DNA of 17,890 bases from Halobacteriovoraceae bacterium (GCA_018663815.1 JABJPQ010000103.1:1-17890); one strand, 5' to 3'. Shown: positions 7,398-15,490, counted from the stretch's first letter. Translations and numbers: made by a program. Notes: generated from the sequence alone by a model not told the origin.

Positions 7398-8381
7398 TTA
7401 CTTGGTTTTAAGTAACTCGTAATATTCTTTTGAAATCCCAAACCTAGCTTCACCACCCTTTCTGATAATACTTTGCTTGATTAGTTGAGCGCTAACTGGT
7501 ACTTCCTCTAGGCTTAAACCTAACTCCACCGACTCCTGAGGGGCACCTTGGACTTCACGTAAATAGCTTGAGTAAGCTGATTTTTCACTTTGATTATGCT
7601 GAGCACTTTTTTTCAGTTGTGCTAATGATTTATCTTCTGTAAGAAAATCTAAAAAATCCTCTAATGACAGAAAATATTTTTTCGTATTAAATGTTTTTGC
7701 ATCAGTCATCTTCCCTGCAACTCGATAGTTCTTACTCAACACATAATTAGTATTTGAAGGGTGCAAAACGGTTGCTCCAATCTGTCCTATAGTTAGCACT
7801 GAAGGAATAAAAGAATATAGTTTTTGCACAAGATCCATAACACTAGCTGGAGTGGGATTTCCAATGTATTCTTCAATACGAGGCCTACACTTAATAGCAT
7901 TTTCCTCAATGTCTTTAAAAGTTGGGCTTGAAGAGTCCACAGTAAAGATATCGTTAACCAACCCTGCCAGTTTAGGATCTGTGATCTCTTTACTTTTGTT
8001 TCTAATTTTTTGAAATTCTTCTAGCAGCTTTTCTTTAAGTTTATCAGTGAATTCTCGGTGGTATTCCACAAATGCAGCATCCTGTGCTTCACTAGTTTTG
8101 TGTACACATACTAATGTAAGTGAAGCATTATAGGGAACAAGCTTGACCATTGGATCTTGAGGACCAGTATAACTAATATCACTTAGCTTAACAACAAGTA
8201 GGCTCTCAAGTAGAGAGCTATTATCTTTTATTAGCATTCCTTTAAAACTGCTTAAATGAGAGCTAACTTTTTCACTTTTTAAAAATCCAATTTTACCTTC
8301 CACCAATTGAAAACATCGATCAGCATATGCCGATGTTGTTAAAAGAGAAGCTATTAAAACAATAAAATATTTCATTTTCAT
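7398..8381 (-). CDS. exported protein of unknown function, second gene of a two-gene operon
   Basis: A 327-residue product with signal peptide (MKMKYFIVLIASLLTTSAYA, cleavage after residue 20). The start at 8381 has AAAAGG 6 nt upstream; a second ATG two codons later is possible. The mature protein has three cysteines (C23, C92, C165). The N-terminal third looks beta-rich, the middle (about 100-200) helical and charged with 'REFTDKLKEKLLEEFQKIRN', and the C-terminal part polar helical, ending LKTK. I recognise no family. It begins only 18 bp after the outer-membrane-like gene at 8400-9398, so the two are very probably co-transcribed and may act together in the envelope; the ATPase gene follows after 107 bp. 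Confidence 0.8.
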   Translation of the reverse strand: MKMKYFIVLIASLLTTSAYADRCFQLVEGKIGFLKSEKVSSHLSSFKGMLIKDNSSLLESLLVVKLSDISYTGPQDPMVKLVPYNASLTLVCVHKTSEAQDAAFVEYHREFTDKLKEKLLEEFQKIRNKSKEITDPKLAGLVNDIFTVDSSSPTFKDIEENAIKCRPRIEEYIGNPTPASVMDLVQKLYSFIPSVLTIGQIGATVLHPSNTNYVLSKNYRVAGKMTDAKTFNTKKYFLSLEDFLDFLTEDKSLAQLKKSAQHNQSEKSAYSSYLREVQGAPQESVELGLSLEEVPVSAQLIKQSIIRKGGEARFGISKEYYELLKTK

Positions 8382-8399
8382 ATATAACCTTTTTTAAAA

Positions 8400-9398
8400 T
8401 TAAAATTGAATACCGTATTGAAGGTGGGTTTCCTCTCTTTTGACATCGTGAGTAAGAGCAACTTTATATTGTTTTTTGTCGGAGCTCCAAAAAATACCAT
8501 GTGTGCGAGAGTCTATATGTTGATCAGCCTCATTTGGTAGGGCCGTATTTATAAATTCATACCCAAATTTATTAACTCCGGATTGTTTAACCGTTTTAAT
8601 ATTCAAAGTATCAATTCCTTTGATATTATTATTTCCAAAAATTCCTAAATCAACATAGTTCTCTGTTTCGTAGGAAATATCAACATGGTCCACGGCCTGG
8701 TTGGTAAAATCAATTGCATTTTGAACATATTCACTATCAGATCGAGATTTGCTGGTATTGATCCTAGCCTTCACACCAAAAATGAGTCCAAAAACCCCAC
8801 TAAGAGTAGTATCTAAATCATCGAGATTTCCTATGGAAGCACCTCCTCCGAGAGCCACTTCCAGCTTAGCTTGTTGAAAACAAACAGCACAATTTTCGTT
8901 ATCCTTTCCATCTACTTGTAGCCTTGCTCCAAAGGGAAGGTAGAGTCCACTTATATGGTTTTTACCTTTACTATCTTCATCAAGAGAAACTTTCATAATT
9001 TTTAGTTTGGATACTTTGGATGGGAATTGAACTCGATTTAAATAGACCTTTACATCACTGTCATTTAAATATTCAAATGTTCCTGTTTCTTTTGCTTGAA
9101 TACCTAAGCGATTATAATCTTGTCCAAGACCTAAGTCTGCTGACAGCTCCATATTTCCATCTAAACGTGGTTTGTTTCCGCTTGCTTTGGCACGAATCCC
9201 AGATAAGGATAGACTTACTTCTGCCTCGTCAATATCCACACTTGCTATAGATAAGCCTTGGTCAATGCTTTCTTGTTGCTCGTTAGATAAAGGTGCGAGA
9301 TCTTCAAGAAATTCATCCCCGCCTAGATCTAGGGCAAAAGCTGAAATTGTCAAATAATTAGTCATAACGAACATAAAGGAATACACAAAAATCTTCAT
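8400..9398 (-). CDS. predicted outer-membrane or surface beta-rich protein
   Basis: A 332-residue product with signal peptide ending AFA (cleavage after residue 22). The last residues, HLQYGIQF, place L, Y, I and F at positions -7, -5, -3 and -1: the C-terminal beta-signature used by the Bam machinery for outer-membrane barrels. The preceding region alternates polar and hydrophobic residues (for example 'YKVALTHDVK', 311-320). A Gly-rich segment with an internal hydrophobic stretch (about 180-210, 'VALGGGASIG' and 'GVFGLIFGVK') and a C170-x-x-C173 pair are notable. It has no close family that I recognise. The start has TAGG 6 nt upstream. First gene of the pair with 7398-8381, under the well-formed promoter at 9419-9447. 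Confidence 0.78.
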   Translation of the reverse strand: MKIFVYSFMFVMTNYLTISAFALDLGGDEFLEDLAPLSNEQQESIDQGLSIASVDIDEAEVSLSLSGIRAKASGNKPRLDGNMELSADLGLGQDYNRLGIQAKETGTFEYLNDSDVKVYLNRVQFPSKVSKLKIMKVSLDEDSKGKNHISGLYLPFGARLQVDGKDNENCAVCFQQAKLEVALGGGASIGNLDDLDTTLSGVFGLIFGVKARINTSKSRSDSEYVQNAIDFTNQAVDHVDISYETENYVDLGIFGNNNIKGIDTLNIKTVKQSGVNKFGYEFINTALPNEADQHIDSRTHGIFWSSDKKQYKVALTHDVKREETHLQYGIQF

Positions 9399-9418
9399 AA
9401 TTAGCCTACTTGGTTAAA

Positions 9419-9447
9419 ATTACATTTATCTAGTTAGATAAGTGCAA
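9419..9447 (-). promoter_or_regulatory. promoter of the two-gene exported-protein operon with a dyad filling the spacer
   Basis: On the minus strand TTGCAC (9447-9442) and TGTAAT (9424-9419) are separated by exactly 17 nt. Within that spacer lies a perfect dyad, TTATCTA-GT-TAGATAA on the plus strand (9426-9441). Transcription would start near 9412, with the start codon at 9398. A dyad between -35 and -10 is a typical site for a dimeric repressor. Confidence 0.65.
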
Positions 9448-9486
9448 AAGACATACCAAGCAGATTGTGTGAAAGCTGATTTGTTC

Positions 9487-9523
9487 TACTCTCGAGAGTA
9501 AAGATTGTTCAATCGTTACAACG
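9487..9523. repeat. cluster of three short dyads upstream of the operon promoter
   Basis: TACTCTCGAGAGTA (9487-9500) is a perfect 14-bp palindrome. GATTG-TT-CAATC (9503-9514) and CGTT-AC-AACG (9514-9523) follow immediately. They lie between the stop codon of the metalloprotease gene (9526) and the promoter at 9419-9447. With no loop in the first and no U-tract they are unlikely to be one terminator; operator sites or the 3' structure of the metalloprotease mRNA are both possible. Confidence 0.5.
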
Positions 9524-9525
9524 GC

Positions 9526-12495
9526 TCACTCACCTACTTTCACCACTGTAGCAAAGATATTTAAACCATTATAATCAAAAAATAAAGAGGATCCGACCAC
9601 GTAAGCTTCTTCAGTAAACCATAGAGGAATCACATATGGTTCAGCTTCAAAAGATAATTTCGTTTCTTGTACTTTAGCTACAACTTGTTCGTAAAGAGCA
9701 TTCTGGCAATTGATGCAACTTGAACTAATACTATGGGAAATAAAGTATGCAATAGTGTAACTCGTAACTATGCCAAGACCATGATTAATTACAATATTAT
9801 CCAAATGCGGACCAAAAGGTTTAATTTTTTCTTCTATCACAGGATAAGGTCCCCACTTAGCATTATAATTCTCTGCTGAAGCTGCTGAAGGCACTTTGCT
9901 TACAAGCGTATCTGTTCCATGTAAAGCATCATCTGTAGTACCTCTAATCATATCCGCTACAAAATCATATGTACTAGTCGAGTATCGATTTTCTCTAAAC
10001 AATCTAAATGTATCACCATAAAACAATGAAAATATCGAACCAGATGTACGATTATTACCGGCCCATGTTCCGACGGTAGTAGAATAACTGTAAGGATTAT
10101 TTGGCCTAAGAACTCCTGTGTCATGGTGCTTATATGTAGTGAGAGTTGATTCACTATAAAGTGCAATTGATAAATAAAGAGTCGAATATTCATACCCAAT
10201 ATTATCAATGCTTATTTCAGAATGCGGTAAATATGCTGAATACAACGTGTTACCAGATATTTTATTTTCAATCCCTCTTGCGGAAATTTGATAATCTGGT
10301 CCTGAAAGTTCGAGAGGCTTTTCAAATAACACTTCAAAACTAAGTCGTTCTCCATTTAACTGTCTCGTGAAATCTGATTGCGCAATTACTAATGCATACT
10401 TTGAGTTTGGAGCAAGATTAACATTCACCTCACTGCTTAGGTGGTCAAGAACGGCCAGAGGTTCTTCTGGAGCAAAACCTGGATAATCAGTAATCTCTAC
10501 AAACTCAGCTTTGAATTCACCACCACTTACGTGATCTAGAATTGTTCCAATAAATGATTTAATGGATACGCTATAAAGTCCTTCTGGAACATCTAAATCT
10601 GTGCTGTACTCAATCACAGTTGCACCGTTAATATTATCAATTTGATAAACAGGACTCGTTACTGATCCTTTAATCTCAAAACTACTTTTAGGTTTGAAAC
10701 CATAACCTATAAATGAATCCATCTGTGGAAAGCGTGCTACATTTTGATAAGTATAATCAAAAATAAAGTCCAAGTAAGTATCTACAAGTAATGCCCCGGT
10801 TCCTATCCAGTTTTGAAGAGGTTCATATAACTTATCCGATGAAGCTTTGTCATGGTCTATAGTGTACTTTAAAATATTAAGAATTTCGTATGGTGTGTCT
10901 GTAATAAAACTACAAACATTATATCCTTCTGTTCCAGGAGTTAAGTCATCAATATATTTTAAGAAAAGATTTTGCATATAATCTCTCTCCTTATGGTCTT
11001 TGACGGTAGGGAAATCAGGTCCAACAGAGTAACCCGTTATTCCCATGTTAACAAAGTCCTCATCATAAAGTTCTACAAACCAAAGTTCATAAAAAGAATA
11101 AAAATCATTGATTAGATCAGCAGCATATTGAGCGGAGCTCTCTGTAATCCAATTTGCTGGATCTTCATTACCAATGTTTCCAATTTTGGAGTAGTTGTAT
11201 TGGATAGCATGAAAATATTCATGAGCGATAGTCGCCTTTTGATCTGTCAATTCATCTGCGATTTCAGATGAAGCACATGTATTATTACCAATTTGGTTTT
11301 TGCAATAAGCATTAAGTAGTATGCTAACTCTAGCCTCTTCTCCTTTATTTTGTGCCTCTCCAGAAAAACTTGGGTTTACGAATACTGCAACGTCTTTAGC
11401 TGAGTTACATCCCATATCAACATACTGAGTATCTGCATATTTAAAGTCATCCAAAATGGTATTTAAATAAGTTTTGATCGTAGCCAGTGCTTCGGGAGTT
11501 GCTATCTTTGCGTTGCTAACACTAGGATCTACAACCCAATGAATATTTATATTTGAATTCGTATCTAGCGTAAGAGTAACATGTGTAGCAGAGTATAATT
11601 TCACTAATTGGAGTTTAAAACTAGTGGCCGTTGCATCACCAATCGGTACTTCAATTTCAGATTCTAAAACTCCATCTGTGCTGGTAGTTGCTAACATCTT
11701 AACTGACTTTTTTGAATGAGGTAAAGAGCTGGATTTGCCGGTGTGAACATCGGTGGCCAACATAAAAATATCTTTATCTGTTATTTGACCTAAACCCAAA
11801 GCCACAGGATCAAGTTTTAAATTAATTTTTGCTGTTTTTTTAGCACTGCTTGGTATCTTATCCACTTCAACCACAAATGTTACAAACGTAGTCTTTGGTG
11901 CTGTTATCTCCTTACTTGTAGGGTCGGTATAATTAAAAGCTCCGTTTGCAAGGTCCATATCGGCCATACTAAGTTTGACAATAGCACCCGCTAGCTTATT
12001 AGCTGCAGGAATATTTATATTATACCCTTTAAAGTTCTCGAGATCCTTGCCAATAATATCTAATCCCGTATTGCTGACTTCATTTTGTGTCAGCGGGATA
12101 TCAGTTTTATTAATAACCTCAAGCTCCCATTCTTGAAAATAATTTACGCCCTTACTTGAAAAATAAAGTTGAACTTTGTGTTTTCCAATATCATTCACTG
12201 TTGGCTTGAAGCTAAAGCTTGTCTTACCTAAGACAAAGATTTCATCTAGGGGGGAAGTGCCACCGTTTATGTTTTGAAAATAAAGGTCATCAATAATAAA
12301 ATCTTTTGGACTGTATAGAGAAGCTTCAAGCATTGGGCCGTAGACATAATCAATTCCGACAATAGCTTTGACTTGAGGAATTGATTGAATTCCTTCGGTT
12401 GTAGAATTATTTTGAGTGGGAGTATTTGAACGTTCACAGCCGAATGAAATAATTAATAATAACGTCATGACTAAATTTTTAAAGTAAGTATTCAT
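9526..12495 (-). CDS. large lipoprotein zinc metalloprotease (HEXXH, gluzincin-like)
   Basis: The start at 12495 is preferred over in-frame ATGs at 12507 and 12516 because GAGGA lies 5 nt upstream; the product is 989 aa. The signal peptide runs to SFGC with C20 as probable lipid anchor (Ser at -3 is a relaxed lipobox). Residues about 35-330 are beta-rich, with a first Ig-like stretch and later Ser/Thr-rich segments, suggesting surface modules. The catalytic core holds H425-E-Y-F-H429 in 'ATIAHEYFHAIQY' and, 23 residues on, E452 in 'WITESSAQYAAD': the HEXXH plus downstream Glu of gluzincins. The long C-terminal half (about 550-989) is beta-rich, without a motif I know, and contains a CINC pair near residue 940. 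Predicted role: extracellular or surface protein degradation. It is upstream of and co-directional with the 8400-9398 operon but separated by 127 bp. Confidence 0.82.
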   Translation of the reverse strand: MNTYFKNLVMTLLLIISFGCERSNTPTQNNSTTEGIQSIPQVKAIVGIDYVYGPMLEASLYSPKDFIIDDLYFQNINGGTSPLDEIFVLGKTSFSFKPTVNDIGKHKVQLYFSSKGVNYFQEWELEVINKTDIPLTQNEVSNTGLDIIGKDLENFKGYNINIPAANKLAGAIVKLSMADMDLANGAFNYTDPTSKEITAPKTTFVTFVVEVDKIPSSAKKTAKINLKLDPVALGLGQITDKDIFMLATDVHTGKSSSLPHSKKSVKMLATTSTDGVLESEIEVPIGDATATSFKLQLVKLYSATHVTLTLDTNSNINIHWVVDPSVSNAKIATPEALATIKTYLNTILDDFKYADTQYVDMGCNSAKDVAVFVNPSFSGEAQNKGEEARVSILLNAYCKNQIGNNTCASSEIADELTDQKATIAHEYFHAIQYNYSKIGNIGNEDPANWITESSAQYAADLINDFYSFYELWFVELYDEDFVNMGITGYSVGPDFPTVKDHKERDYMQNLFLKYIDDLTPGTEGYNVCSFITDTPYEILNILKYTIDHDKASSDKLYEPLQNWIGTGALLVDTYLDFIFDYTYQNVARFPQMDSFIGYGFKPKSSFEIKGSVTSPVYQIDNINGATVIEYSTDLDVPEGLYSVSIKSFIGTILDHVSGGEFKAEFVEITDYPGFAPEEPLAVLDHLSSEVNVNLAPNSKYALVIAQSDFTRQLNGERLSFEVLFEKPLELSGPDYQISARGIENKISGNTLYSAYLPHSEISIDNIGYEYSTLYLSIALYSESTLTTYKHHDTGVLRPNNPYSYSTTVGTWAGNNRTSGSIFSLFYGDTFRLFRENRYSTSTYDFVADMIRGTTDDALHGTDTLVSKVPSAASAENYNAKWGPYPVIEEKIKPFGPHLDNIVINHGLGIVTSYTIAYFISHSISSSCINCQNALYEQVVAKVQETKLSFEAEPYVIPLWFTEEAYVVGSSLFFDYNGLNIFATVVKVGE

Positions 12496-12516
12496 AAAGT
12501 TCCTCATCCCAAACAA

Positions 12517-12728
12517 AGTATGGCTTTTTTAATACATCCAACCTCTAAGCGTTATTTCTTTCACTTAATAGCTCACATTATTTGTATAATATAATGAGAA
12601 ACTAACACAACTTAGAGTTCCATGGCATAGCTTTGAAATATTTATAAAAGATTGAAACTCTAGACGTGCATAAATTAAAGCTTTGAAAAAGCAGTTTGAA
12701 ATTTGTCTTAAAAAGAAATGAATTTAGG
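12517..12728. other. non-coding interval with short repeats
   Basis: No gene is supported. A 10-mer AGCTTTGAAA occurs twice 50 bp apart (12629-12638 and 12679-12688), and TAGAGTT (12613-12619) can pair with AACTCTA (12656-12662). An AT-rich imperfect inverted repeat spans 12572-12598. The metalloprotease promoter must lie here on the minus strand, but several AT-rich hexamers compete and I cannot choose one. Confidence 0.4.
12680..12692 (-). terminator. weak possible terminator of the 33-codon gene
   Basis: Read on the minus strand, GCTTT-TTC-AAAGC is followed by TTTAATTT. The stem is only 5 bp and AT-rich, so this is a weak call; its position about 40 nt after the small gene's stop codon is its main support. 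Confidence 0.22.
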
Positions 12729-12830
12729 CTATTTCTTTACTAAAACGATAGCTTTCTTAGGTGTAAAGGCTCGTTTTAATCCACCATAGCTGATGATTAA
12801 AAGAACTGCTGTAATTGATAGTGTAAGCAT
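12729..12830 (-). CDS. 33-residue membrane peptide with near-ideal ribosome binding site
   Basis: The minus strand carries AGGAGGT (12841-12835), 4 nt, then ATG at 12830. The 33-residue product starts MLTLSITAVLLIISYGGLKR, a single short hydrophobic helix (about 2-18), and ends in a basic tail (AFTPKKAIVLVKK). Upstream is TGCTATAAT, an extended -10. A small hydrophobic helix with a lysine-rich end is typical of small inner-membrane regulators and of type I toxins; neither can be chosen from sequence. It stands alone between divergent genes. The combination of strong ribosome binding site, extended -10 and sensible peptide makes chance unlikely. Confidence 0.6.
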   Translation of the reverse strand: MLTLSITAVLLIISYGGLKRAFTPKKAIVLVKK

Positions 12831-12869
12831 GTTGACCTCCTAATACCTTATCGGTAGGACCTATACTTA

Positions 12870-12878
12870 ATTATAGCA
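12870..12878 (-). promoter_or_regulatory. extended -10 promoter of the 33-codon gene
   Basis: The minus strand reads TGC-TATAAT (12878-12870), a perfect -10 with the TG extension. The -35 is poor: GCTCAA at 17 nt, or TTGCTC (12900-12895) at 19 nt. Predicted start near 12863 gives a leader of about 33 nt that can form a small stem (12839-12847 with 12853-12858) overlapping the first bases of the ribosome binding site. Confidence 0.5.
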
Positions 12879-12913
12879 CTAGAATATTTTTTTTGAGCAA
12901 ATTTGTGCCCATA

Positions 12914-12942
12914 TTTACTAAAATCCACTTACACCTTATAAT
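12914..12942 (+). promoter_or_regulatory. promoter of the conserved 469-residue protein gene
   Basis: TTTACT (12914-12919) and a perfect TATAAT (12937-12942) are separated by 17 nt. Transcription would start near 12949, about 31 nt before the ATG at 12980. It is divergent from the small membrane peptide promoter at 12870-12878, with the two -10 elements about 60 bp apart. Confidence 0.55.
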
Positions 12943-12979
12943 TTAACGATATTTCAATAACTTAAATGGTGAGGATTTT

Positions 12980-14389
12980 ATGCCCAATAGGCTAACGACA
13001 CAGCAAAAAGCCCTGGAACTCAACTTAGACGAAACTATTTATGGCACTTTTGCAGAAATTGGCGCTGGACAAGATGTCGCCGGTAATTTCTTTAAAGCTG
13101 GAGCAGCGTCCGGAACCGTGGCAAAATCCATTTCTGCTTATGATATGACGTTCTCTGATGCAATTTATGGTAAGGAGACAAGTCGCAGATATGTATGTCA
13201 GGCCAGAGTAGAGAAAATGGTCGATTACGAATACGATCTCATCATGGAGCGATTAGGAAAGTCACATTGTAATTGTAACTTTTTCTCTTTTGCTAATACG
13301 GTTTCCGCTAGAAATTTTATGGGAAATAATGAGCCCCATGGTTGGTTGGCCGTAAAGTTTCGTTCTTCACCCAAGGAAGCTCCTAGCCAGTTGGTATTAC
13401 ATGTTCGTATGCACGATCAAACAAATCTATTACAACAAAAAGCAATCGGGATGTTAGGGGTTAATATGATTTACTCTTGCTTTAAGAGTAAAGAAAGTAT
13501 TGAGCAGCTCATTGGTGCTTTAATGGAAAACCTTACCCGAGATAGTATCGAAATTGATATGATAAACACTGAAGGGCCAGCGTTTGCTCACCTTGATAAT
13601 AGATTATTAAGCCTGCAACTTGTCGTTAAATCTTATACGGATGCCGTCTTTTTTGATTCAGATGGAACTGTTAAACTGGCAAAAGACGAGTTTTACAAAA
13701 AAAATATTTTATTAACCCGAGGAAGTTATAGACCACCTACAAAAGTGAATGCAGATATTTTAGAAACAGCTCCTAAAAATTTCTCAGCTGATATTGAAGA
13801 AAAAAAGATACTTTCTATTGCAGAAATCACGATCAATCATCTCAAAGAAGATGGAGAGATAACGGGGTCTGACTTTTTAGCGCGAGTTGATTTACTTTCA
13901 ATCATGGGACAAAAAGTTCTTATCACGAATATGCCGCAATTTATGCATCTAACAAATTATATTTCTCGCTTTAAACCGAAAAATATAGGTCTTGTTTTTG
14001 GTGTGTATAATTTTATGCAATTATTTGAAACGAATTATAGTCAATTCCGAGGAGGGATTTTAGAAGCATTAGGAAGGCTTTTTAGGTCTAATGTTATGAT
14101 TTATTTGTATCCTTATAGAGAGGAAAGTCAATCCGATAAATTAATGGATCTTGATGGAATAACAGTTAACAACACTAATGATTATTTACTAGAGTATTTA
14201 AAAAGGTCAGGACAGGTTAAAAATCTTTCAGGTTATAATGATGCACTTTTACATATTTATTCACGTAAAGTTTTGGAAATGATTAGAAATTCCGAATCAG
14301 GTTGGGAAGACCTTGTTCCCTCTGAAGTCGCAAAAGAAATTAATGATGAATGTTTGTTTGGTAATCCTACTTGTACGCCGAAAAAGTAG
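12980..14389 (+). CDS. conserved cytoplasmic protein of unknown function
   Basis: A 469-residue soluble protein without signal peptide or membrane segment; GAGG precedes the ATG by 6 nt. The N terminus contains 'YGTFAEIGAGQDVAGNFFKA' (21-40) and 'ISAYDMTFSDAIYG' (51-64), followed by C97-x-C99 in 'SHCNCNFFSFANTVSARNF'. From memory this N-terminal block marks a widely distributed bacterial family that automated pipelines label inconsistently; I do not know an experimentally established function. The C-terminal half has an alternating strand-helix pattern ('ILSIAEITINHL', 'VLITNMPQFMHLTNYIS', 'NIGLVFGVYNFMQLFE') that suggests an alpha/beta fold. It is monocistronic. No nucleotide-binding or catalytic signature is clear to me. 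Confidence 0.8.
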   Translation: MPNRLTTQQKALELNLDETIYGTFAEIGAGQDVAGNFFKAGAASGTVAKSISAYDMTFSDAIYGKETSRRYVCQARVEKMVDYEYDLIMERLGKSHCNCNFFSFANTVSARNFMGNNEPHGWLAVKFRSSPKEAPSQLVLHVRMHDQTNLLQQKAIGMLGVNMIYSCFKSKESIEQLIGALMENLTRDSIEIDMINTEGPAFAHLDNRLLSLQLVVKSYTDAVFFDSDGTVKLAKDEFYKKNILLTRGSYRPPTKVNADILETAPKNFSADIEEKKILSIAEITINHLKEDGEITGSDFLARVDLLSIMGQKVLITNMPQFMHLTNYISRFKPKNIGLVFGVYNFMQLFETNYSQFRGGILEALGRLFRSNVMIYLYPYREESQSDKLMDLDGITVNNTNDYLLEYLKRSGQVKNLSGYNDALLHIYSRKVLEMIRNSESGWEDLVPSEVAKEINDECLFGNPTCTPKK

Positions 14390-14392
14390 AAC

Positions 14393-14524
14393 TTATGGTT
14401 GATAGACGCAACGAAATTTAATCGAAGCACTTGCAGTTGCAGTATTAAAATTTAAATCAAGAGCATAAATACCTGCGAAGCCTAAATTATTGTAAATCCT
14501 ACCTATGCAAGATTTTAGAGCGTT
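14393..14524 (-). pseudogene. 3' gene remnant in frame with the end of the permease gene
   Basis: Directly after the permease TAA (14527-14525) the same frame stays open for 43 codons, beginning NALKSCIGRIYNNLGF and ending ASASIKFRCVYQP before TAA at 14395-14393. There is no start codon or ribosome binding site inside. The ending 'FRCVYxP' resembles C termini that I associate with exported Bdellovibrionota proteins, so I read this as the tail of an unrelated exported-protein gene whose front was lost. Stop readthrough of the permease would append it, but nothing shows that this happens. Confidence 0.4.
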
Positions 14525-15487
14525 TTAGATTAGAATGTTAAAAATATACCCAAGACAAATAATTGAGCTAGCAACAGAGAAAAAATAAATAACAACCAGC
14601 TTTAATTTCATAACTTTTCTTAAAAGGATTGCCTCTGGTAAGGATAAGCCAATTACGGCCATCATAAATGCCATGGCCGTACCAATAGGTATTCCTTTTG
14701 AGACAAGGCTTTGAATGACAGGAATGATACCAGAAGCGTTTGAATACATTGGTATTGCTACTAGGGTTGATATTGGAACTGCAAAGAGGTTATCTTTGGC
14801 CATATATCTTTCAAAGTAATCTACCGGGATAAATCCATGAATGATTGCACCAATAGCGATACCTCCCAATACGTAGGGAATAATTCGCTTGAAGGTATCA
14901 AAGGCATCTTCTTTAATGGCCGGAAGTCGTTGCTTAAGTCCTCGTGAGTCTTGTAGGACTGATTGTTGAATTTTTTCTTTAAGTTGCTCTTTAACCCAAT
15001 CCTCTAAGTAATGCTCCAGTTTAAGTTTACCTAGAATAAAGCCAACAATTGTTCCGACGGCCATACCAGCAACAGCATAAATAACTGTGATTTTCACTCC
15101 AAATATACTTAAAAATAAAATGAGTGCAATTTCATTTACTAATGGAGATGTAATAAGAAAAGAGAGCGTAACACCTAAGGGAATACCTCCTTTTAAAAAA
15201 CCAATGAAAAGAGGAATGGATGAGCAGCTACAAAATGGAGTAATCGCTCCCAGTAAGGATGCTAAAAGATGCTCTAGTCCATAGAGCTTTTTGTCTTCTA
15301 AGAAATTTCTAACTTTATCAATGGGAAAGTAAGAGTTAAATATTCCCATCAGCGAAATAACAAAAACAACCAGAAAGCTGATCTTTATCGAATCGTAGAT
15401 GAAAAAATGCAATGACTTAACCCAGTGGTGAGTAGGATCTAATGAGAGCCAATCATAGATAAGTATATTGGTTATATATTCAAACAT
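14525..15487 (-). CDS. ArsP-type permease (DUF318/PF03773 family)
   Basis: A 320-residue integral inner-membrane protein with about eight hydrophobic segments in two groups and a charged loop at about 160-200 ('EDWVKEQLKEKIQQ'). The family hallmark is in the third group: 'ITPFCSCSSIPLF' (82-94, C86 and C88), then 'GGIPLGVTLSFLITSPLVNE' (100-119). The second half repeats the theme with 'IPMYSNASGIIPVIQSLVSKG' and 'GTAMAFMMAV'. In characterised ArsP proteins the family exports trivalent organoarsenicals; other members have unknown substrates, so the exact cargo is inference. It begins 3 nt after the thioredoxin-like gene and is the last gene of the arsR operon, with no strong ribosome binding site of its own, suggesting translational coupling. 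Confidence 0.88.
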   Translation of the reverse strand: MFEYITNILIYDWLSLDPTHHWVKSLHFFIYDSIKISFLVVFVISLMGIFNSYFPIDKVRNFLEDKKLYGLEHLLASLLGAITPFCSCSSIPLFIGFLKGGIPLGVTLSFLITSPLVNEIALILFLSIFGVKITVIYAVAGMAVGTIVGFILGKLKLEHYLEDWVKEQLKEKIQQSVLQDSRGLKQRLPAIKEDAFDTFKRIIPYVLGGIAIGAIIHGFIPVDYFERYMAKDNLFAVPISTLVAIPMYSNASGIIPVIQSLVSKGIPIGTAMAFMMAVIGLSLPEAILLRKVMKLKLVVIYFFSVASSIICLGYIFNILI

Positions 15488-15490
15488 AAT

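Noticed and set aside
9020..9357. Overlapping plus-strand open frames inside the outer-membrane-like gene
   Set aside because: They are short, antisense to a gene with a good signal peptide, promoter and ribosome binding site, and carry no motif.
9957..10343. Short open frames on both strands inside the metalloprotease gene
   Set aside because: They are out-of-frame or antisense shadows within a long continuous coding region.
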